Assembly: GCF_015207425.1 (NCBI RefSeq)
Contig: NZ_JADEWZ010000009.1
Span: 102,875-166,874, forward strand
Length of the DNA: 64,000 nucleotides
Direction of reading: 5' to 3'
Source of the DNA: Lusitaniella coriacea LEGE 07157
GTDB lineage: Bacteria > Cyanobacteriota > Cyanobacteriia > Cyanobacteriales > Spirulinaceae
Shown here: in pieces, positions 25,382 through 34,129 of the stretch
How the letters are laid out: the number at the start of each line of letters is the position of its first letter
Numbering within the stretch: position 1 is the first letter of the stretch
Program-made: the position numbers and the translations under genes
The notes under the pieces: model-generated
Database searches by the model: none
What the model saw: only the letters and a program-made list of their open reading frames with translations
What the model was told of the DNA's origin: nothing

Positions 25382-27361
25382 ATGGGAAGTAAGACAAGAT
25401 CGACCAATCGCCACAAATCAAAACCATTACCTCTTTCCAGTTTAGAAGACTCTCGCGAAACCCCTTGGACGATTGAGGATAGCGAGAAACTCTACCGCAT
25501 TCAAGGATGGGGAGAACCTTATTTTTCCATCAATGCAGCAGGACGGGTGATGGTGTCGCCGCAAGGCGATCGCGGGGGTTCCTTGGATTTGTACGAACTG
25601 GTAGAATCCCTGCGCCAACGCAATTTAGGATTGCCCCTCCTGATCCGCTTTCCCGATATTCTAGCCGATCGCGTGGAGCGATTGAATGCGTGTTTTTCCC
25701 GCGCGATCGCGCGCTATAACTATCCCAATACCTACCGGGGGGTTTATCCGGTTAAATGCAACCAAAGTCGCCATCTCGTTGAAGCGTTAGTGGAGTTTGG
25801 CAAACCTTACCATTTTGGCTTAGAAGTGGGTTCCAAACCCGAACTCGCGATCGCGCTAGCCACCCTAGAACCCTCTTCTCCCCACGCAACCGCACCTTTG
25901 CTGATGTGCAATGGTTATAAAGATCGAGAGTACATCGAAACCGCACTCCTCGCCACCAAACTAGGTCATTTTCCCATCATCGCGATCGAACAACTCGAAG
26001 AGTTACATTTAATCCTTGAAATCGCCAAAAAACTGGAAATCCCCCCCGTACTCGGCGTTCGTGCCAAACTGAGTGCCAAAGGTTCGGGACATTGGGGCGA
26101 TTCTACCGGAGATCGTGCCAAATTCGGACTCACCATTCCCCAAATCTTGGCGGTTACAACCCACCTCCAAAGAGAAGGAATGCTCGATTCCTTGCAACTC
26201 CTCCATTTCCACATCGGTTCGCAAATCTCCTCGATTAGCACGATTAAAGATGCGATTCGTGAGGCGGCGCAAATTTATGGGGAATTGGTCAACTTGGGTG
26301 CAAAGATGCAGTATCTCGATGTGGGTGGCGGTTTGGCGGTGGATTACGACGGTTCCAAGACCAACTTCTACGCCTCGAAAAACTACAATATGCAAAATTA
26401 CGCCAACGATATTGTTGCAGAGGTCAAAGAAGCTTGTGAAGAGCGGGAAATTGATGCACCGATTTTGGTGAGTGAAAGCGGACGCGCGATCGCGGCGCAC
26501 CAATCCGTTCTCATCTTTGATATCCTCGGAACGAGCGACGTTTCCCCCGAACTCCCCCCAACCGTTGAAGGGAAAGAACACCTCATCCTGCGCAACCTCT
26601 GGGAAACCTACCAAACCCTAACGCCCGAAAACTACCAAGAAACCTACCACGATGCCATTCAATTCAAAGAAGAAGCCATCAGCCTCTTCAGCTTTGGCTA
26701 CCTGAGTTTACAGGAACGCGCAAGAGCCGAACAACTTTATTGGGCGTGTTGTCAAAAAATTCTCGACATTACTCGCACGCAAGATAACGTTCCCGACGAT
26801 CTCGAAGACCTCGAAAAAAATATGGCATCCATCTACTATGCCAATCTCTCCGTATTCCAATCCGCACCGGACGCTTGGGCGATCGCGCAACTCTTTCCCA
26901 TTATGCCAGTTCACCGCCTCAATGAAGAACCCACCCAACGGGCAACTTTAGCAGACCTCACCTGCGATAGCGACGGCAAAATCGACCGATTCATCGACTC
27001 GCGAAACGCCAAAGAGATCCTCGAACTTCACTCCCTCCCAAAATCCGAACCCTACTACCTGGGAATGTTCCTTGTCGGCGCATACCAGGAAACTATGGGA
27101 AACTTGCACAACCTCTTCGGCGATACCAACGTGGTGCATATCCGTGCAACTCCCACAGGCTATCAAATCGATCGCGTTGTCAAAGGGGACGCGATCGCGG
27201 ACGTGTTAAGCTACGCCCAGTACGACCCAGAAGACCTCATCGAAAATATTCGCCGCCTCACTGAAAATGCGCTGCAAGATCGCCGCCTCACCCTTGAAGA
27301 CGCACAGCGACTCTTGCAAAACTACGAAAAAACTTTAGATCGTTACACCTATTTAAGTTAA
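25382..27361 (+). CDS. speA: Biosynthetic arginine decarboxylase
   Basis: A 659-residue PLP enzyme making agmatine from arginine, the first step of polyamine synthesis. It has the fold III (alanine racemase-like) barrel with the PLP lysine in YRGVYPVKCNQ (about residue 124), LGVRAKLSAKGSGHWGDS, the HFHIGSQIS segment, and YLDVGGGLAVDYDGS. The second domain includes FSLFSFG-like FSFGYLSL and the active-site Cys region DLTCDSDGKID. Length and motif order are typical for cyanobacterial SpeA. It stands alone, with a HIP1-containing hairpin after it. Its substrate arginine is also drawn on by cyanophycin synthesis encoded 15 kb away. Confidence 0.97.
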   Translation: MGSKTRSTNRHKSKPLPLSSLEDSRETPWTIEDSEKLYRIQGWGEPYFSINAAGRVMVSPQGDRGGSLDLYELVESLRQRNLGLPLLIRFPDILADRVERLNACFSRAIARYNYPNTYRGVYPVKCNQSRHLVEALVEFGKPYHFGLEVGSKPELAIALATLEPSSPHATAPLLMCNGYKDREYIETALLATKLGHFPIIAIEQLEELHLILEIAKKLEIPPVLGVRAKLSAKGSGHWGDSTGDRAKFGLTIPQILAVTTHLQREGMLDSLQLLHFHIGSQISSISTIKDAIREAAQIYGELVNLGAKMQYLDVGGGLAVDYDGSKTNFYASKNYNMQNYANDIVAEVKEACEEREIDAPILVSESGRAIAAHQSVLIFDILGTSDVSPELPPTVEGKEHLILRNLWETYQTLTPENYQETYHDAIQFKEEAISLFSFGYLSLQERARAEQLYWACCQKILDITRTQDNVPDDLEDLEKNMASIYYANLSVFQSAPDAWAIAQLFPIMPVHRLNEEPTQRATLADLTCDSDGKIDRFIDSRNAKEILELHSLPKSEPYYLGMFLVGAYQETMGNLHNLFGDTNVVHIRATPTGYQIDRVVKGDAIADVLSYAQYDPEDLIENIRRLTENALQDRRLTLEDAQRLLQNYEKTLDRYTYLS

Positions 27362-27425
27362 CAGGTTTCTTTTAGCTTAATTGCTATGATAGAAGTATCC
27401 TTCCCGTTGTGTGGGTTGTGTGTAA

Positions 27426-27467
27426 AAGCGATCGCTCTTGATTTTTCAGGTCGGAGGGCGATCGCTT
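27426..27467 (+). terminator. HIP1-containing hairpin after speA
   Basis: AAGCGATCGC at 27426-27435 and GCGATCGCTT at 27458-27467 form a 10-bp stem around a 22-base loop. There is only a weak T-run, so it may be a chance pairing of two HIP1 octamers rather than a real terminator. Confidence 0.35.
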
Positions 27468-27550
27468 GTTAAGTATAGAGTTTAAAGTTACGCGATCGAG
27501 CAAAACCCTTACGGTTTATTGTTTGCATAGATATAGAGTCGAAGGAATGT

Positions 27551-28162
27551 ATGATAATTCAAACAACTCCTCAATTATTAACCGTTGATGACTTCATCAT
27601 GCAGTATGGCGAGCGCGATCGCTACGAACTCATTGATGGGGAGTTGATAGACATGGAACCAACAGGTTTACACGAACAGGTTATTGCTTTTTTAGGGCGC
27701 AAGCTCAACGTCGAAATCGATCGCCTCAATCTACCCTACATCATTCCCCATCGCTGTTTGATTCGCACCTCAAATGATACAGCGTTTCGCCCCGACCTCA
27801 TTGTGCTAGACCAAACGCAACTCATCCATGAACCCTTCTGGCAAAATCAACCTGTTATTACATCCAATACAGCGATTAAACTCATTGCAGAAGTGGTCAG
27901 CACCAACTGGCAAAATGATTATGCTCGTAAAGTCGAAGATTATGCCATTTTGGGCATACCGGAATATTGGATTGTAGATTATTTGGGGATTGGCGGTAGA
28001 GAATACATTGGCAAAGCCAAACCACCTACCCTTACAAAATGTCAATTAGTGGATGATATTTACAAGAAACGCTTATTTCGGCTAAATGATGTACTGGAAT
28101 CTTTCACTTTTCCAGAGTTACAACTGCAAGCAGGAGCAATTTTCGCAGCGGGTCAATTGTAG
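27551..28162 (+). CDS. Uma2 family (DUF820) nuclease-like protein
   Basis: A 203-residue protein of the Uma2 group, a PD-(D/E)XK nuclease-fold family greatly expanded in cyanobacteria. Visible elements are YELIDGELIDMEPTG, the strand RPDLIVLD and the KLIAEVVSTNWQNDY catalytic segment (E-V-x-S-T), then EYWIVDYL. The biological role of these proteins is not established; some are linked to mobile elements. It is unlike the tandem pair 1.4 kb downstream. The ATG at 27551 is the first in frame. Confidence 0.88.
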   Translation: MIIQTTPQLLTVDDFIMQYGERDRYELIDGELIDMEPTGLHEQVIAFLGRKLNVEIDRLNLPYIIPHRCLIRTSNDTAFRPDLIVLDQTQLIHEPFWQNQPVITSNTAIKLIAEVVSTNWQNDYARKVEDYAILGIPEYWIVDYLGIGGREYIGKAKPPTLTKCQLVDDIYKKRLFRLNDVLESFTFPELQLQAGAIFAAGQL

Positions 28163-28444
28163 AACTCGAAATAATGGATTAGCTTAAATACCAAATCTCT
28201 TTCTGACAGTGTGTTCTTTGACGTTGTATTGGTGTAAAAGATAACCCGTTTCCAGTTTTTCACCGATTAAATTCTTATACGAAATCGCGAAAACAGCGCT
28301 ACAAATCTTTCACCTTGTCCCCCCGTCTCTCTGTCTCCCCGTCAGCCTTGTGTAGCAAATTTAAAATCATTTCGTATTACTGAGATGTCGCAACATTACC
28401 ACAAATGCAGCTATTTTTCGGTAAGGGAATGTTGCTGCGTAGTT

Positions 28445-29281
28445 CTATAAAATCTCGCGGTTTTTGGTTCGCACCCGTTGATAGAGTTCCTCCATCACTT
28501 CAATAAAGGAACTATTTTCGCGCCAAAAGGAAGGGAAATCGCCCTGTTTTTTGACTAAAATCCCTGCAACATTTGTTTCTATCGTTTCCGATGCAGTCGA
28601 GAGATTCTGCTGGCGTTCCAACCAAAAATCTTTGAGAGATGGGGGAGATGCAAGTTCCGTTTGCACTTCGGTGTAGTAGGAAATTGCGGGTTCGGGTTCG
28701 AGGTTTTGGGTTCCCAACCCAGCAATCAAAGCTTTACCAAGAGGAGTTGTGATCAGTTCTTCTTGCAATGCTTCTTTTGAAATACCCCGCAGTTCAAAGA
28801 GTAAGAAAGGATCTTCATCCAACTCAGCCGCAAAGCGATAACACAATCCCGCAATATGCTTACAAGGGTTCGAGTAATCGGGACAGGAACATTTAGTTTT
28901 GAGGTCTGTTCTCGTGTGGGGTAAGAGGTTTTTATTGACTTCAAGAAAGCTGGTTTCAATATTCTCTGGAACTTCATTAAGCAAGAGTTTAGAGACGAAA
29001 CTAGCGTTGGTGGAAAGGCGTTGAATGATTTTTGTCCAATCTTTTTGGGGAATGGGAGTGATGGCAATTTCGGTACGATAGCGAGGTTCTTTGTACACGC
29101 CAAAATACGGATTGATCGAACCTCGAACAGTGGCTTCAATTTTGCCTTCATTAGCGGAAAATTTGAGGATTTTGCCGCCTCTGGCGTAGGAACGTCCCCG
29201 TCCGAGTCGTGCGGAGTCCGTAAAGGTTTCGATCGCGGAAATAAATTTTTGACCCCACCAAGTTCTGCTGAATTCTCCCAT
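28445..29281 (-). CDS. SWIM zinc-finger protein
   Basis: 278 residues beginning FSRTWWGQKFISAIETF with LGRGRSYARGGKI, the standard N-terminus of bacterial SWIM proteins, and a SWIM motif CSC-x6-CKH (Cys131, Cys133, Cys140, His142). Homologues usually lie beside an SNF2-type helicase and may help it on nucleic acid; none is adjacent here, so this is an orphan. The last 60 residues (WRENSSFIEVMEELYQR) are helical. The start ATG at 29281 matches the usual family start, although the frame is open upstream. Function inferred only from the domain. Confidence 0.85.
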   Translation of the reverse strand: MGEFSRTWWGQKFISAIETFTDSARLGRGRSYARGGKILKFSANEGKIEATVRGSINPYFGVYKEPRYRTEIAITPIPQKDWTKIIQRLSTNASFVSKLLLNEVPENIETSFLEVNKNLLPHTRTDLKTKCSCPDYSNPCKHIAGLCYRFAAELDEDPFLLFELRGISKEALQEELITTPLGKALIAGLGTQNLEPEPAISYYTEVQTELASPPSLKDFWLERQQNLSTASETIETNVAGILVKKQGDFPSFWRENSSFIEVMEELYQRVRTKNREIL

Positions 29282-29518
29282 GAGTCGTGGCGATAGAAGG
29301 ACTGCACCCGCAGTTTAACCCATTGGGGTTGGTTGGCGATCGTTAATTTGCTGTGATTCGCGCGCGCCGCGAAGCAGATCTCTTCGAGATCGCGAAAGTC
29401 CTAAGAAAATCCATCGGTCAATTTTAACAACAACGCTAAACTCTGTATAGCGAATAAGGTTTGTAGAATCAATCCTTTTGATTAACCATAAACTTGAAGC
29501 CTTAGAGGTAAACCTGTC

Positions 29519-30100
29519 ATGATTGCTCAAACTGAGACAAAACAGTACACCATTGATGAGTATTTAGAACTCGAAATCGCCTCAGAAACTCGTAGTGAAT
29601 ATCAAAATGGAGAAATCATCCCGATGACAGGCGGTACACCCAACCACAATGAAATTGCTAGCATTCTCAATGCGGCATTAAGAGTCAGTTTGAAAGGGAA
29701 ACCCTACAGTATTTTTATAGCAGATCAACGGCTTTGGATTCCAGATCGCACGCTTTACACTTACCCTGATGTGATGGTTCTTCCCAAACCGCTAGAACTG
29801 CAAACGGGACGCAAAGATACCGTTGTCAACCCTTTTTTTATCGCCGAAGTGCTTTCAAAATCAACCAAAAGCTACGATAGGGATGAAAAATTTTCAGCAT
29901 ATCGCACTATTCCAACATTTCAAGAATATTTATTAATCGATCAATATACGGCTCATGTTGAGCAATACTCTAAAACAGACTCCAATAAATGGATATTTAC
30001 TGAATATGACGATACAGAATCGTATATTTCACTCTCATTGATTCCTTTTGAAATTCGTTTAGCAGATATCTATGAAGGTCTTGAATTTAAGCCAGAGTAG
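29519..30100 (+). CDS. Uma2 family nuclease-like protein, tandem copy 1
   Basis: 193 residues with the Uma2 pattern: TIDEYLELE, RSEYQNGEIIPMTGG, the strand YPDVMVLPKP, the acidic FFIAEVLSKSTKSYDR catalytic block and a YLLIDQYTAHVE strand. Its neighbour 76 nt downstream is a close paralogue of the same length; the two share a central run of about 39 identical residues. The ribosome-site region (CTTAGAGGTAAACCTGTC) is also shared with the next gene. A duplicated pair of orphan nuclease-like proteins; function unknown. Confidence 0.88.
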   Translation: MIAQTETKQYTIDEYLELEIASETRSEYQNGEIIPMTGGTPNHNEIASILNAALRVSLKGKPYSIFIADQRLWIPDRTLYTYPDVMVLPKPLELQTGRKDTVVNPFFIAEVLSKSTKSYDRDEKFSAYRTIPTFQEYLLIDQYTAHVEQYSKTDSNKWIFTEYDDTESYISLSLIPFEIRLADIYEGLEFKPE

Positions 30101-30176
30101 GAATTTCTAAAACAGAAGTAGAACGGTCAATCGAATTAAAAAAGAAGCAACTTAAAGCTTTGGAGATAAACCTGTC

Positions 30177-30758
30177 ATGATTGCTCAATCTGAGACAAAA
30201 CGCTACACCATTGAAGAATACTTAGAACTCGAAATCGCCTCAGAAACACGCAACGAATATCACAATGGAGAAATTATCCCGATGACAGGCGGTACACCCA
30301 ACCACAATGATATTGCTGGAAACTTATATATTTTGCTCAAATCTGCACTCAGAGGGAAAGACTACCGGACATTCTATACCGACCAACGACTTTGGATTCC
30401 CAGTCGCAGCCTTTACACCTACCCTGATGTGATGGTTCTCCCCAAACCGCTAGAACTGCAAACGGGACGCAAAGATACCGTTGTCAACCCTTTCTTTATC
30501 GCCGAAGTGTTGTCTAAATCCACTCAAAATTACGATCGCGGCGAGAAATTTGTTGCCTATCGGACAATTCCCACTTTCCGAGAATATCTGCTGATCGATC
30601 AATATCGGGTACACGTTGAACATCATGTTAAAACAGCCGCTCATCAGTGGCTATTTTCAGAATACGATGACCCAAATGTCACTCTTTCTTTGAGTACTTT
30701 TGAGATAACAATTCAAATTGCAAAACTTTACGAAAATATCGATTTTTCAACTGTTTGA
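30177..30758 (+). CDS. Uma2 family nuclease-like protein, tandem copy 2
   Basis: The second copy, 193 residues, begins MIAQSETKRYTIEEYLELE and carries the same motifs as copy 1, with divergence concentrated in residues 45-75 and at the C-terminus. The upstream 25 bases, TTTGGAGATAAACCTGTC, repeat the region before copy 1, so the duplication included the ribosome site. Catalytic acidic residues are kept in both, so neither looks dead. Confidence 0.88.
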   Translation: MIAQSETKRYTIEEYLELEIASETRNEYHNGEIIPMTGGTPNHNDIAGNLYILLKSALRGKDYRTFYTDQRLWIPSRSLYTYPDVMVLPKPLELQTGRKDTVVNPFFIAEVLSKSTQNYDRGEKFVAYRTIPTFREYLLIDQYRVHVEHHVKTAAHQWLFSEYDDPNVTLSLSTFEITIQIAKLYENIDFSTV

Positions 30759-30795
30759 ATTGATTGGCTACGTTTTTAATAGAAATCATCGAAGA

Positions 30796-30824
30796 TATAG
30801 CGTTTTCGGTTAGGAGGTGGAATT
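30796..30824 (+). repeat. Solo end of MITE-like family C
   Basis: TATAGCGTTTTCGGTTAGGA and the next bases match the left end of the element at 56162-56304 (TATAGCGTTTTCGTTTGGGA). No right end is found. Confidence 0.55.
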
Positions 30825-30833
30825 AATACCGCA

Positions 30834-30858
30834 CAAAAAAAACCCCTGCAAGCAGGGG
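30834..30858 (-). terminator. Intrinsic terminator of the HtrA-like protease gene
   Basis: On the minus strand CCCCTG, loop CTTG, CAGGGG followed by eight T residues, 41 nt after the protease stop. A classical Rho-independent terminator. Confidence 0.92.
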
Positions 30859-30898
30859 CGATACGGAGCAAAAGGAAAGGAGTTACAATCGAAAACGG

Positions 30899-32134
30899 TT
30901 AAGGATTTTGGGGAACGACACCCACCTGAATTTCGAGGTTTAAGGCGCGTCCGTTGCGTTGCACCTTTAGGGGTAAATTGTCCCCGACGGGGGTTTGTTC
31001 TACAATCTGTTGTACGTCGCTGGCATCTTTGACCGCTCGATTGTCAATTTGCGCGATCGCGTCCCCAACTTTTAACCCGGCTTTCGCTGCGGGAGAATTC
31101 CGCATAACCCCAACAATTAAAATCCCTTCATCGGCAATGTTTCCCCCTTGTCTGCGTTCAAATTCCGCTTTGATTTCTGGGGTCAGGGACACCATTTGCA
31201 CGCCGAGGTAGGGGTGTTCGACTTTCCCCTTAGCAATGAGTTGGTCGGCAATTTCTTGTGCTTTATTAATGGGGATGGAAAATCCCAATCCCTGCGCGCC
31301 TCTAATAATTGCCGTGTTGATGCCAATTACTTCCCCTTTAATGTTGAGGAGGGGTCCCCCAGAGTTTCCGGGATTAATCGCCGCGTCAGTTTGGATGAAG
31401 GCTACGCGAGTATCGCTTACGCCAATTTGAGAACCGCTACGACCCGTTGCGCTAATAATTCCCGTGGTGACGGTATTATCTAAGCCTAGGGGATTGCCGA
31501 TCGCGATCGCCCATTCTCCGGGGTTCAAACCGTCGGAATTGCCAGTCTTAGCTACAGGCAGGTCTTGCGCGTCAATTTGAATCACGGCGACATCGGTTAA
31601 GCGGTCGCTTCCCATCACTTTCCCCTCAAAGGTGCGTCCGTCTTTGAGTTTCACTTGTACGGTATCCGCGCCTTCAACCACATGAGCGTTGGTTAAAATT
31701 TTGCCATCAGAACTGATAATAAAACCCGAACCCGACCCGCGCTGCACTTGCGTATCGGGAATATCCGGAACTTGGTTGCCAAAAAATCTGCGAAAAAAGG
31801 GATCGTTGAAGGCTTCAGGCATTTCTGTGGCGACGGTTCGAGAGGCATTAATTCGCACGACAGCAGGACCCACTCGTTCCACCACTTCCGTAACAAAGTT
31901 AGTCGTTCCGGAAAGCGGTACACTGGAATTCGATTGCGCGATCGCGCTTCTTCCAGTAGTTTGGATCGCGGTTTGTCCGTTGGACACCCAATAATTTCCC
32001 CCCAAAGCGATTCCCGAACCCAGTGCAACCAATGAAAGGTAGGTTACAGCTTTGCCTAAAGGTTTGGGTGTTGAGGTAAAAAAGTCATCATCATCGATTT
32101 CTTGCCGTTCTGAAGCGGATTTCGCGTTTTTCAT
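30899..32134 (-). CDS. hhoA: HtrA/Deg-type serine protease
   Basis: 411 residues: an N-terminal cytoplasmic part, one membrane anchor or signal segment (VTYLSLVALGSGIALGG), a trypsin-like domain with His in LTNAHVVEG (about 151), Asp in LTDVAVIQ (about 180) and Ser in NPGNSGGPLLN (about 256), and one C-terminal PDZ domain (ILIVGVMRNSPAAKAGLKVG). Such proteases degrade damaged proteins in the periplasm or lumen under stress. Length and single PDZ fit the cyanobacterial HhoA/HhoB/HtrA trio; which of the three cannot be decided here, so the symbol is tentative. It has its own strong terminator. Confidence 0.93.
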   Translation of the reverse strand: MKNAKSASERQEIDDDDFFTSTPKPLGKAVTYLSLVALGSGIALGGNYWVSNGQTAIQTTGRSAIAQSNSSVPLSGTTNFVTEVVERVGPAVVRINASRTVATEMPEAFNDPFFRRFFGNQVPDIPDTQVQRGSGSGFIISSDGKILTNAHVVEGADTVQVKLKDGRTFEGKVMGSDRLTDVAVIQIDAQDLPVAKTGNSDGLNPGEWAIAIGNPLGLDNTVTTGIISATGRSGSQIGVSDTRVAFIQTDAAINPGNSGGPLLNIKGEVIGINTAIIRGAQGLGFSIPINKAQEIADQLIAKGKVEHPYLGVQMVSLTPEIKAEFERRQGGNIADEGILIVGVMRNSPAAKAGLKVGDAIAQIDNRAVKDASDVQQIVEQTPVGDNLPLKVQRNGRALNLEIQVGVVPQNP

Positions 32135-32305
32135 GGGGTTTTGCTCTGTATCAAATTCTCTACCGATTAAAAATAAGCCAGCAGGAAAGTCAGCCGAAGT
32201 GTGAGGAACGAGAAAGAGTAAGCTGACTCCCTTTCGCTGACACTACCAAGATAGACAGGCGATGTGACATTGGCGTGACGCTAGTGTGACAAATTGATGA
32301 AAAAT

Positions 32306-33853
32306 TTAAGTTCCGCGTTTTTCTTGGGGAGAACGAGTGTAGCGATGTTTGACACCGAGGGGAAAATCTTCAGGATCTCCGGTGGGTTTGAGGAGAATGC
32401 GAGGCGTTTGAGATTCGGAGGGAACGTAGTTGGCAAATTCGCTGTTGAGGCGTAGGAGTTGCTGTCGCACTGCATTGGCGATCGCGCGCTCTCTTTCTGC
32501 GGTAGGCTCTTCGTTGGGCGCTAATTCAACTGTAATGGAAAGGACGCGATTTTTTTGGGCATCTTCAAAGGCTTCCATCACAAATTTTCCCGTCACCCAT
32601 TCCCGAATTTCCGGCTGTTCTAACCCCACTGTAATGTTCTCTGGGTAAAGATTTGCACCAAAATAGGAAACAATGAAATTCGAGCGTCCGAACACGTAAA
32701 CGAAGGGGAGAGGGTGAATTCCGCGATCTCGCAGAGCCGCATCGACCATGCGATCGCGGTAGGATTGTAAGAGTGCGATTGGATCGCAACCCCAATCCCG
32801 CAGAAACTCAAGCATTGCAGAGTGAGGAACAATCCCCCCCGTATCGGCGATATGGTAACGAATCAAAGGAATCCCATTATCCCCCGAAAACAGCAATGTC
32901 CCATCCTGGGTTTCAAAAAATCGACTCAAGGGATCGTACTGCACCAACGTCGGCAAACGGGACTCCCCAAACAACTGACGCGCCGCCTCCGGATTCTGAG
33001 AGAAAAAGCGACGAATTGCAATACTCAACGGCGTTTCATTCCCCAAAACTCCCGCATCTGCGGTTCCATACAGCGTCGCAGAATCGTAACAAGGATTTGA
33101 CGAACCTAGGCGTTCCCCCACCAAACTACGCCACTCTTCGCTAAACACTTCCCCCGCCATCACCAGCTTAATCCCATAATCTTGCCAGGGAATTCCCCGC
33201 ACTCTGCCACTATCAATCGCATCCTTGAGGAAGGGAGGATAGCCTAACAATACTACTTGCTCAAAATGGGGCGCTAATTCCTGAATAACGCGAAAAATCT
33301 CCGTTTTATTGCTCCCCGGTGCAATGCTGGTAATGGGATACCCCTTCGCCGCTAAATGGCGACAGCAATTGAGGGTGTAGAGTCCTCCCACCCAGGTTCC
33401 CAAGGCAAAGCAAACTACCGCTAGGGTTCGCTTTGAATCTGCTTGAAAACTGTCGCTAAAAATCTGCTCGAATCGGGTGGCAATTGCCAACTCATCGCTG
33501 ACAGAACGCAACCAGAATGTGGGTTTTCCCGTAGAACCGGAAGAGGCGGCAATCATATCGCAGGATTCCAACTGTCCGTTACGGCACAATTGCGGAAGCG
33601 GGTATTTATGCGCGTAATTAGCCTTGGTCATTAAGGGGAGGGTTTGGAAGTCCTCAAAGGCTTGAATCGAAGCGGGATCGATATTTCTTTCCTGGAGAAA
33701 CTGTTGATAAGCGGGAATCCCTTTTGCCACTTCCTGAAACAACGTCAGAACGTTCGATTTCGCGTCTCCCTCAACAGCGCGTTGCAGGTTTTTATCGAGA
33801 GGCGTGTCGAGGAATTTTTGGAGTGCCGCGATCGCGCGATCGGATTGATTCAT
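32306..33853 (-). CDS. F390 synthetase/phenylacetate-CoA ligase-like protein
   Basis: 515 residues from ATG at 33851-33853. An AMP-forming ligase relative with MTKANYAHKYPLP, the P-loop-like AASSGSTGKPTFW, YGTADAGVLG, FSGDNGIPLIRYHIADTGG and a C-terminal GRSNFIVSYFGANLYPE. The order is that of proteins annotated as F390 synthetase-related, found in several cyanobacteria. The acyl substrate is unknown; cyanobacteria do not make coenzyme F390, so the name is only historical. It lies upstream of the HtrA gene with a 171-bp gap. A TTG eight codons upstream is an unlikely start. Confidence 0.85.
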   Translation of the reverse strand: MNQSDRAIAALQKFLDTPLDKNLQRAVEGDAKSNVLTLFQEVAKGIPAYQQFLQERNIDPASIQAFEDFQTLPLMTKANYAHKYPLPQLCRNGQLESCDMIAASSGSTGKPTFWLRSVSDELAIATRFEQIFSDSFQADSKRTLAVVCFALGTWVGGLYTLNCCRHLAAKGYPITSIAPGSNKTEIFRVIQELAPHFEQVVLLGYPPFLKDAIDSGRVRGIPWQDYGIKLVMAGEVFSEEWRSLVGERLGSSNPCYDSATLYGTADAGVLGNETPLSIAIRRFFSQNPEAARQLFGESRLPTLVQYDPLSRFFETQDGTLLFSGDNGIPLIRYHIADTGGIVPHSAMLEFLRDWGCDPIALLQSYRDRMVDAALRDRGIHPLPFVYVFGRSNFIVSYFGANLYPENITVGLEQPEIREWVTGKFVMEAFEDAQKNRVLSITVELAPNEEPTAERERAIANAVRQQLLRLNSEFANYVPSESQTPRILLKPTGDPEDFPLGVKHRYTRSPQEKRGT

Positions 33854-33983
33854 AATTATCCGGGGATCGATTCTCAACCCACCATTTTAGGAGATTGAAA
33901 TAACGCCTGCGAACTTTCTTCCCATTCCCCATTCCCCCTTACCCGTCAATTGAAAATTGACAGACTCATAGCCGCTTAATATC

Positions 33984-34003
33984 AAATCCTTCAAATTGCC
34001 CAT
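33984..34003 (+). repeat. Dispersed repeat G, copy 1
   Basis: AAATCCTTCAAATTGCCCAT, found again exactly at 43600-43619 in another intergenic region. Followed here by a piece of repeat D near 34024-34056. Function unknown. Confidence 0.6.
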
Positions 34004-34129
34004 CATGAAAATTCGCCGTGTCTCCCACTCTCCGCGTCACCGTGTCAGCCTTTGCTAAGGGTATTCAACCGGATTTATGTAACCCGTGGGGAGTGCTAGG
34101 TTAGAAACATCGCGTTGAGAAGTCCAAAG

